From contig NC_083379.1 of the NCBI RefSeq assembly GCF_031755915.1, positions 376,001-440,000 on the forward strand: a stretch of DNA of 64,000 nucleotides. Direction: 5' to 3'. A program made the position numbers and the translations under genes. This stretch comes from Ziziphus jujuba. Taxonomy: Eukaryota; Streptophyta; Magnoliopsida; Rosales; Rhamnaceae. This document shows, one piece after another, positions 54,881-64,000 of the stretch. The notes beneath the pieces were generated by a model. That model ran no database searches. It saw nothing but the letters and a program-made list of their open reading frames with translations, and was not told the DNA's origin. Positions within the stretch are counted from its first letter, which is position 1. Every line of letters begins with the position of its first letter.

Positions 54881-55720
54881 TTATCGACCAGACACCTGAG
54901 AGATGGAGACGGTAGCATTAGAATTGGAGGAAGCAGTGGAGGTTGAAGTATCACTTCTTGTCCTCTGTTTGGCATCAATGAAGATAGGCTTGGTAAGTGG
55001 CCTCTGCTCTAAGGGGCTCCTGCTTTTAAGCAAAGCAACTACTTCAGACATTGTAGGCCTCTGAACGGGTGTTGATTGTGTGCACATAAGAGCTATCTCT
55101 ATCACTTTTTTCATGTTTTCTGCTTCATATTCGTTTTCGTCTAAACTTTCATCCACCAACTCCAACTGCTTCTCATCCTCATAAAGTTTCCACGCCTATA
55201 ACACAATCACATGTATATATATATATATATATATATGTTTGTTGATTAGAAGGATAATATTTATACTTGACATATGGAAATATAAGGGGAAAAAACTAAA
55301 TACTTGGGAGATTAAAAATAATACCCTTTCAAGAAGATATTCACCCCCTGAATCAGCTTTAATTTCATTGCTCTTTTGGCCACTTATGATTTCAAGCACA
55401 ACGACACCATAGCTGTAGGTGTCAGCCTTCTCTGATAACTGGCCATGGATTGCATATTCAGGTGCTGTGTATCCCCTGAAAGTGAAACCGTGAGGTATAT
55501 CAGTAAATTAGTCTGTTAAACATACACTTTGATGGGCCAGTATCTGATTCTGAAGATTATGTAATTTGACATGAACACCGGCTTTTTATATATTTCCACA
55601 ACTTAATCGTACATTATATCATCTACTAAATACTTGAAACTAGAAAAAAAAAAAAAAAAAAAGAAAAAGGAAAAAAGAAGAAGAAGAAGTAGAGAATAAT
55701 GTGGCTTGACAGAGTACTTA

Positions 55721-56020
<300 letters not shown>

Positions 56021-58429
56021 TCAAAATTTCTTAGAAGTGGAGAGGTTGAATATCAATAAACTTACTGAACAAGAATTTGTCTAAGCTGCCATTTGGCATG
56101 AACTCATACACCAGAAGCAGTTCTGGCCCTTTGCTGCAACAGCCAAGAAGACGAATGAGGTTTCGATGATGAACATTACTTATAAGCTTTACTTCACTCT
56201 CGAACTCATCCTTTGCCATGCGGGATTGCCCTATTGCTAGCTTTTTGACTGCAACTATCTTCCCATTCCTAAGAGTACCCTGTTCAAGTTCAATCATATG
56301 CATGATATCCTATCCTTTTTTAAGTGTGAAAGCAAATTGGGATTGGTTATTAATGATGAATGATATATCAGCAAGACGTACTTGGAACATCTTATATATT
56401 TTCAATATGCTACCTTATATACATCACCAAAACCTCCTTCGCCAAGTTTGTTTTCTTCACTGTAGTTTTTTGTTGCATATTTCAAAACTTTGTAACTATA
56501 ATTCACAGGGCCCTGCAATTCAGTCGCTCCCAAAATGTCACCTGTTGATGATAATTGTAAAATATTGGAGTCACCTTTTGTCTTTTTATCTACAAGTTTG
56601 CCTTCATTTTAATTGCATGGAAGAAAAACCAGAAATAAGATGTATCAACTATCAACAAACAAACTGAGTATGAAAGGTCGAAGAAGCTAAACAAGCCATA
56701 TATTATTACTTTATTTTGCTTTGTAATTAGTAGGTAACAATAATCAATATGTAAACTAGTGGCACCAGATTATAAGGGGGGAACAAAACAAAAGGAAGAA
56801 AAAACTAACGCCACACACAAAATTAAAAATGATAATGCAAGGTGAAAATCCAAATGGAGGAGGCTGTTTACCTCTAGGGACTGCCTCGGACTTTCTTGAT
56901 CGTTTAAACCAGAAAAACAATCCAAGAAGGAGCAAGAGAAGACCTGCCAGACCTCCAACAACTCCTCCTATAATGGCACCATTCTTGGTTGAAGCCCCAT
57001 TGTTAGTCAAGAAAGGAGAGAGGTTTGTAGTTTGATTGTCAGCAAAGAAGGGAGTGTTTGAGTATCTCAGAAAACACCCAGCATCCACTGAACTACCACC
57101 TGAATCAGGAAGGCACCCCTGCAAGTTTACATATGCAACCTTCAAACATTCCTCACAACCGCTCTTGCTTACCGTTTCCACACATTGGGCTACACCATAA
57201 ACCGCTGATGATGATGCATTATTATTAATATTATTATTATTACTTGTAGCAGTTATTTCCCTCTTGCTTGCTGCAAAAAAGCCATTGATTTTGGGTGTTG
57301 CTTCTTGGAGATCAGATATCAGTCCTTCAACTGTTGCACTAAAAGCTGTAGCCCCTGATGTTAGTGTTTGGTTCTAGCAGATCGCTGTGTTCCCCGCAAC
57401 ACTTGTCTGCTCAAAGAATCCACTGCTCTCGTACCTCCACAAAATATTTATTTATTTATTTTTTCAAAGAAAAACTTAGTTTTACAGCCAGCATATATAT
57501 ATATATATATATATAATCAAATTGCAGCCAGCATTTTTTCTTTTTTTTTCACCCATAAATTATATCGTGATTGATTGTTCTGTTAAATTTTTGGCTTTTC
57601 TGCATTAGTGTCTCTAAATTTCTTATGATTTTATACTTTGCTAGTCGCTGAATATTTTTTCGGGATCAATACTCCTGAATTAGTTTCCAAATCTTTATGT
57701 ATCTTTAACTGTTTACGGACATTTTTACAAATAAAATAAGTGCACTTGAAATAGCTCAAACCACATTCTGAAAAAATCAATGAGGTACAATGAATATTGG
57801 TGTAAAAAGTCTAATTTTTTTTTTATTAGAGCTTGATAAAAAAAACCTAACTATTAAGTTGACCTTCGGTAACATAATGATGATTTTTTGCATTTTTGTT
57901 TGTTTGTTTGTTGTTTTTTCCATCTAATTTTGTGTAATTAGTTTATTTCAAATATAAATTTGTTAGTACTAATTAGAGCTTATTATGCATTTAAATTAAC
58001 TATAAGTTTGAAGGAAAAGGGAAGGAAAAAAAAAAAGAAAAAAAGAAACACCATCACAATTTGGAAATTGCCCTTCGATTTATTTTTATTCTTTAATTTT
58101 GTAGTTAATTGAGATGTCTCACATTTAAACTATTACTAACAAATATTTAAAATAAATAAATCACACAAAATCAGGTAGAGAAAAATAAATAATATTTCAA
58201 AAAACAAGTAAGGAAAAATAAAAAAAATAAAAATAAAGAACCATTACATTACCAAATTACATTACCAAATTACATCTAAGATTCACTTTTTTTTGACTAA
58301 ATGAGCAATATATGTTTGAAATATAATTAATGTTTAAGACATTAATTAATGTATAAGACATTAACGGAAGATTGCATGCATATATATATATATACACACA
58401 TATAAGTTTGTTTATTGTACAGTCTATCT

Positions 58430-58545
58430 GTATGCAATCCGTACCAAAATCGATATTTAAAAAAACAAAACGTTGGTTTTGATGTATTTGTGTAACAACA
58501 AAGTTAATATTTTTTTTATCAGTTTTGATACGGATTCATATGCTG
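58430..58545. repeat. Imperfect inverted repeat in CRK copy A intron 1
   Basis: GTATGCAATCCGTACCAAAA near 58430 pairs with TTTTGATACGGATTCATATG near 58523, separated by about 65 bp of A/T-rich sequence. (TA)n tracts lie on both sides (58380-58393 and 58571-58594). It resembles another small hairpin element, with arms unlike those of the 142-164 bp MITE family. Confidence 0.55.
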
Positions 58546-58569
58546 ACCAACTACACCATATCAACTCCT

Positions 58570-58600
<31 letters not shown>

Positions 58601-60282
58601 ATATGTACATTTATATGGCAATGAAATTGTTAATTAATTTTTTAATGAATTTTATTTGGAAAAAGAAAAGTATAAATGACTTGTATTAGTTGACTTTTAT
58701 AGGGAGGGTTGGTTAATTAACAAACTTGTGTGCTGAAGACAACGATTTAGACAATATTGGGATGTTACCTAACACATGAACGGTAAAAACACATCATCAT
58801 TAGATTTTTCAAAGGGGTTGTATAAGTAGGTTTGGCTCAGTGGCATTAATCGTTGTGAAATTCTCCTCCCCCCGGTTTAATCCCATTTTAATAAGTTTAA
58901 TATTGTCCAAAAGTTAAATTCTCCTGTCCCCAATTTAATCCCACTTTAATAAGTTTAATATATATTGTCGAAAAGAAAAAGAAAAAAAGGAAAAAAATAT
59001 AAGATAAAAATATAGATTAATGTGTCATAATATTTTTAAAAATATAGTAAAAAAATTAATGGATTTAGTAATACTACAGTTTTTAATTTTTTTTTTATCT
59101 CGTATATAATTAAGTACTTACTTTGTGTTTTGTTTTATATATTTTAGTCCTTTACTGAGAATCCAAAATATATTAATTCTTGCCAAAAAAAAAAAAGAGA
59201 CTATTTGTATAATAATTTTTACTATAAAAAGAAAAAGTGACAGCATGTCATTCACAACTTGTCTTCAAATAATTAAGAAGAAAAAGCAGAAAAAAGAAAA
59301 AAGAAACAGAATAAGAAAAGAAAGAAAAAGAAGAAAAAGGACAATGTTTGTAAAAGTTGGGGTTGATCACTTGTCCATTCATAGACCAAATCAAAGTATG
59401 AAGTGGTAAGCATGATTAAAAAAAAAAAAAAATTCTAAAACCAGAATAGCACATATTTTAACGAAAAGTAATAAGAAATCAAAAGCATTCGAATATATAT
59501 ACATATATATACACAGACATATGAATTATTTGTTTTGTAGTATATATAAATTAGTAAACAAGAAGAAGAGGAAGAATGGTGTATAGTAGTCAATTGTGAT
59601 GAGGTATTAATTGGTTTCACATCATAAATCCCATTAGGCATATTTACAATATTATATCTTCCATAATTCCATTATTCAGTGGGCAGTGCTTGTCATATTG
59701 TATATACATACTAGCTGTTACGCAATTAATTAAATTGACCCTTGCCCTCTCCCCACTCTATGTTTGTCCATGTAATATAGAAATATTAATCAAATTTTAC
59801 TTGCTTTTCCATGTCACCACCTGGGGGGAGAGGACTCTGATCCACGCATATATATAGTAGTACAGACATAAAAATGCATCAAGTACACCATGTTCATATC
59901 TTGAAAAACCAACAAACAAACAAACAAAACCATGTTCATAAAAAAAAAAAAAAAAACCCTCGTTCATATTCATGTACGATATATAGATGCTATTGTTTCA
60001 TAATTAATTCTTCTTAATTATACATGATCAAGCAATAACTTTCAATTTTGACGCCCACACACACATATACATATATATTATAAAATTAATAAATTTGTTA
60101 TAAGGTATTATTCACAAGGGGATTACTGAAAAACTGGTCGATCGGCCGCAGCCAAAAGTCGCCTAGCTAACAATCACAAAAAAAAAATATATATATATAT
60201 ATATATATGACACCACAAATATATATATATATATATAGTTTATGTTTGTTAATGAATCTCATATATATATATATATATATAT

Positions 60283-60446
60283 ACGGTAATTATATGATGG
60301 GGACGGTTCGCACGAAAATCACAGTATTAATGACGGTTTTTCATAGTATTAACGACGGTTTTTTAGAAAATCGTCACCAATACTATGAAAAACCGTCACC
60401 AATACTATAGTTCACATGAAGACCGTTCGCACCATAAATGCACGGT
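60283..60446. mobile_element. Hairpin MITE, copy 2 (164 bp), in CRK copy A intron 1
   Basis: Same family and orientation as the copy at 46701. Arms are ATGATGGGGACGGTTCGCAC on the left and GACCGTTCGCACCATAAATG on the right. The inner arms carry GACGGTTTTTCATAGTATTA against ACTATGAAAAACCGTCACCA. TA tracts flank both ends. It begins within about 95 bp of the first CRK splice donor at 60538. Confidence 0.9.
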
Positions 60447-60894
60447 ATATATATATATATATACATAACACATGCATGTATGTATAAAATTAAACTATGT
60501 GAAGAAAAAATAAAAAGGAAAAGAAAAAGAAGAGGTACCTGAGGATGCAGCCTTGGTAGATGAGTCGGGCACCGTTGGCAGCAGAGCAGTTCCTGATTTT
60601 GGACTGAGCGGCTGCAAAACAGGCAGTGCAGTCGGGCGTTGAGAGGTAGTTGCGACACTGGACGAGGGCGTAGACGGAGTCAGAACCCTTGACCTGCTGG
60701 GCGGTGGCAAAGTGTTTGGTGGTGGTGGTGAGTTGTGCTCTGAGGTCGGAGAAGGTGGCGTTGAGATTGGAGTAGAACTCGGAAGTATCGATGGCGTTGT
60801 ACCGGCTGCATCCCTGGTTCAACAGTTTTGTCTTATCGTCACCCTCCACTGCTCCTTTCACCCTTCCCACGTCCTTCAATATCAATATCCATAT

Positions 60895-60915
60895 CATCAT
60901 CATCATCATCATCAT
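60895..60915 (-). repeat. Seven consecutive ATG codons at the CRK copy A start
   Basis: A (CAT)7 run on the + strand gives seven in-frame Met codons at the N-terminus. An eighth candidate start lies 45 nt upstream at 60960 (MRSNYLKIQAVESPK). Initiation at any of the eight leaves the frame unchanged. Confidence 0.85.
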
Positions 60916-60959
60916 CTTGGGCGATTCCACCGCCTGTATTTTTAAATAATTTGAGCGCA

Positions 60960-60990
<31 letters not shown>

Positions 60991-61388
60991 TTAATGTTGT
61001 AAACAATTGATTTAACACCGGATTGGGATTGGTATTGAAATAGATTCCGGTATCTATATATACAACTAATTAATTAATTAAAGAAAAATATAATTTTTTA
61101 TTTTATTTTATCAAAATTGGTCAATAATCATTCAATTTAAATTCTTACTATTAAAAGGGTTTCCTTTTAATTTTTTTTAAAAAAAATTTTAGTATACAAA
61201 TAATAAAATCAAACGTTAACAATTAATTTTACCTTATTAATGATTCTAACTAATAATACCAAATAGCAAAACTTTTAGTTAAATTAAAATATATATTAGA
61301 GATTATAATATATTATAATATAAGAGCAATAAAAATTTCAGTGGTCGTGATACTGAGGTCAAACTTATGAAAACAATCCTACTGGTTC
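60916..61388. other. Upstream region of CRK copy A
   Basis: A (TTTC)n run at about 60963-60990 and AT-rich promoter-like sequence. No further gene seen. Confidence 0.5.
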
Positions 61389-61494
61389 ATTTAATTTCTA
61401 TTAGGTTGAAGAAGAAACTAATTTAAAAATCAACCGATATTTCTATTAGCCATTATTAGTATTACCCCGGGAAGGAAGGGAAATGTGATGGTTA

Positions 61495-61532
<38 letters not shown>

Positions 61533-61724
61533 TGATGTGGATATTAAATGTAGAAGTCATGAATAATATTTATATGTTTGGCTATTTTTACAAACCACTT
61601 TTTATGACACTTTGATATATATGTTGATTTAATTTCTTTAAGGTTGACAAAGAAACTAATTTAAAAATCAACAGATATTTCTATTAGTCATTATTACCCC
61701 GGAAGGAAGGGAAATGTGATGTTA

Positions 61725-61760
<36 letters not shown>

Positions 61761-62085
61761 CGTCTATGGTGCGAACGGTCCTTATACGGACCATATTATT
61801 GGTGACGGTTTTTCATAGTATTAGTGACGATTTTCTAAAAAATCGTCATTAATACTATGAAAAATTGTCACTAATACTGCAGTTCTCATGCGGACCGTAC
61901 TCATCATAGAATTTCCATGTATGTATGTATACATATGTTTCCAGCAAAAAGAAAAAAAAAATGTATGTATATATATGTATATGATGTGGATATAAAATGT
62001 AAAAAGTCATGAGTAATATTTATATGTTTGGCTAGCTATTTTGACAAACCACTTTTTATCACACTGTTTGATATCTATGATGGAT
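61389..62085. repeat. Tandem duplication: 238-bp unit with empty site, then unit with a MITE
   Basis: Unit 1 (61389-61626) and unit 2 (61627 to about 62085) share AAACTAATTTAAAAATCAAC, GGAAGGAAGGGAAATGTGAT, GTTAGCCATATATATA, ATGATGTGGATAT, TATTTATATGTTTGGCTA and ACAAACCACTTTTTAT in the same order. Unit 2 is about 220 bp longer. The extra sequence is a 164-bp MITE in the TA tract plus about 55 bp of (GTAT)n-like filler. Confidence 0.92.
61757..61920. mobile_element. Hairpin MITE, copy 3 (164 bp), reverse orientation
   Basis: Reverse-oriented relative to the copies at 46701 and 60283. It begins TGTTCGTCTATGGTGCGAAC and ends TCATCATAGAATTTCCATGT, the complements of the ends of copy 1. The centre pairs TAGTATTAGTGACGATTTT with AAAATCGTCATTAATACTA. 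It interrupts the TA tract of the second duplication unit. Confidence 0.9.
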
Positions 62086-62836
62086 CCGCACTGATTATTT
62101 ATTTATCTTTTCAATGGAATCCGGACGGATTTTGGAATAATTAACTATTTTAATTCTTTTCTAAATATTTTCAAGTTCCTAAAAAAAATATTTCAAGTTT
62201 TATTCTAATTACCTTTGATTAGACTAACTTCAAAATTTCTTTTAAAAAAAAAAGAATCTAAATTTAAAATACTCCAATCTCGTCCATTCTATATATAATT
62301 CTAGATATATTAAACCGTTACTAAAACAAATACTATACATTGAAGATTGTTGATCAAGACAATATAAATTAAACTCTCCAAGAATTTATATAAATATGGA
62401 TAATATCTTATGCTAAAGGGTAATTAAAATTCCTTTTGCAAATAAAATATATTGTTAATTTACTTAAGAAAATATTAAGAATATTACTTAATTTGCTCCA
62501 TGTGGATGACCAAATAGATGTAAAGAGAAAAATAAATTCAAAAGAGCTTAAATTTCACTTATTCAAGTGAAATAGTATAAAAAACAAATCCATTCTATTA
62601 CTTATTTTTATGAAATAGAATATTACTTATTATTTATTTTTATAAAATCATACGTGATAAATCCATTCTACAGTTTGTATATATATATATATATATATAC
62701 CATTTGATACAAAGCTTCTTGCATTCAATAAGGAGGAACAAACTTGCAAATTAATATTGTGTGTATATATATATGATCATACATACAAATATATAATCAA
62801 TATTTTTTGTATCGTAATATATTGTATTAGTGCATG
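62086..62836. other. Spacer between CRK copies A and B
   Basis: AT-rich DNA with (TA)n runs at about 62678-62700 and 62763-62775. The right end should hold the 3' UTR of CRK copy B. No gene seen. Confidence 0.55.
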
Positions 62837-63865
62837 CTATCGACCTGAATAGTGAGAGATGGAAACAGTGGCATTAGAATTGGAGGAAGCGGTGGAGGTT
62901 GAAGTGTCCGCACCGCTGCCGGCTCGTGTCCTCTGATTGACGTCAATGAAAACAGGCCTACTAAGCGTCCTCTGCTCAAACGACCCCTTGCTCTTCAGCA
63001 GAGCAACTACTTCTGACATTGTTGGCCTCTGAATTGGAGATGATTGTGTGCACATAAGAGCTATCTCTATCACTTTTTTCACATTTTCTTCTTCATAGTG
63101 CGGATCTTTTCGGTCTAGAGTTTCATCTACCAAGTCCAGGTGTTTCTCATTCTCATAAAGCTTCCACGCCTTTTAATTAATTACACAGTTATCATAATTA
63201 ATATCAGTCAGTTATATATATTTATGCTTCTAAATATAATTAGCATGATAGAGATCTATATATATATATATATATATAGATATGAGACAATTAATTAGTA
63301 GCAAATTAAACAAGTTATAAACTTATATATACGTATATTACCCTTTCAAGGAGGTATTCACCAGCTGAATCAGGTTTAATTTCATTGCTCTTTTGGCCAC
63401 TTATAATTTCAAGCACTACAACACCATAGCTATAGGTATCAGCCTTCTCCGATAACTGGCCGTGGATTGCATATTCAGGTGCTGTGTATCCCCTGAAACC
63501 CCAACATCAGTGAGTCCTTGCTCAACAAGTCAAAAAATCCAAAGCGACATTATTGAATTAATCCGTTACATTGTTTTGTTGCATTGCATCCATGTGTATG
63601 TCTATGCTTCAATTTTTGCTTATAATTACTTACAATGTTCCTGCAAATCTGGTACTGAGATGTGATCGATCCTCTGGAAGAAGCCTTGCCAACCCAAAAT
63701 CTGCAATTCTGGGATAGAAATCCCCATCTAAAAGAATGTTGCTGGTTTTGATATCTCTATGTATGATACACACATGGAATTCCTCATGCAGATAAGCCAG
63801 ACCCCTTGCTGTACCCATTATAATATCATATCTCTGTTTCCAATTGAGCGTCCCTCTTTTTTCAC
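62837..63865 (-). CDS. Cysteine-rich receptor-like kinase, copy B (last three exons; 5' part outside window)
   Basis: Tandem paralogue of CRK copy A, truncated by the right window edge. Exons 63634-63865 (232 nt), 63342-63492 (151 nt) and 62837-63169 (333 nt) correspond one-to-one with the last three exons of copy A (232, 151 and 315 nt) in the same phases. They encode the kinase C-lobe: [80 protein letters not shown], then the [13 protein letters not shown] block. The Ser/Thr-rich tail ends [15 protein letters not shown]. No stop or frame break is present. The catalytic HRD and DFG motifs are intact, so it may be the working member of the pair. Positions 63866-64000 are the preceding intron. 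Confidence 0.92.
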
Positions 63866-64000
63866 CTGTTTGATTAAATTTCCATGGACAACGACAAGTT
63901 TTGGGATAAATAAGTATATAAATGCATCCTAAGAAGAGATGAAAATTTCTAATTGGGGAATGGAGAGATCCAACATTTATATGTATGAACTAATTATTGA

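Noticed and set aside
61389..62085. CRISPR-like or satellite array
   Set aside because: There are only two long units, differing by a transposon insertion. The pattern is a simple tandem duplication in a plant genome.

Overview
This window is nuclear DNA from a flowering plant, almost certainly a eudicot. The genes have plant families and plant-type splicing (GT..AG introns, 13-exon GH1 and CCC genes). Spacers are very AT-rich with many (TA)n tracts. A 5'-truncated plant LINE and several short hairpin elements are present. I cannot name the genus from sequence alone. All exon models below were built by reading splice junctions and checking codon phase; no alignment or transcript evidence was available.

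Layout: (1) 1-11.9 kb, three tandem, same-strand (-) cationic amino acid transporter genes of the CAT1 clade, each with two exons and an intron at the same split Gly codon. The first runs off the left edge. (2) 14.4-17.2 kb, a decayed LINE with poly(A) tail, 14-bp target duplication and its own small AT-rich insertion. (3) 18.0-30.4 kb (-), a complete 13-exon cation-chloride cotransporter gene (CCC1 type, 996 aa). (4) 31.8-35.9 kb (-), a complete NPH3/BTB gene (640 aa). From memory, Arabidopsis CCC1 (At1g30450) and the NPH3 gene At1g30440 are also neighbours, so this pair looks like conserved microsynteny. (5) 36-41 kb, AT-rich spacer. (6) 41.0-44.3 kb (+), an intact secreted GH1 beta-glucosidase with 13 exons. 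(7) 45-47 kb, a decayed transposon-like coding remnant and a hairpin MITE. (8) 49.0-54.1 kb (+), a DUF630/DUF632 gene (NRG2/REL2-like, 644 aa). (9) 54.9-64 kb (-), two tandem cysteine-rich receptor-like kinases (CRKs). The first is full length but has an in-frame TAG in its second DUF26 exon. The second shows only its last three exons before the window ends.

The genes are ordinary housekeeping or signalling plant genes and form no pathway or operon. The most interesting structure is transposon biology. Three copies of one 142-164 bp hairpin MITE family are inserted in TA tracts, one inside the first intron of the broken CRK. Another sits inside one half of a tandem duplication whose other half keeps the unfilled site. 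Also notable: the TM1 GAGIF motif changed to GSNVF in the first CAT copy, the nonsense codon and seven-ATG start of the CRK, a short uORF before CCC1, and strong intron growth by local duplication in the middle CAT gene.
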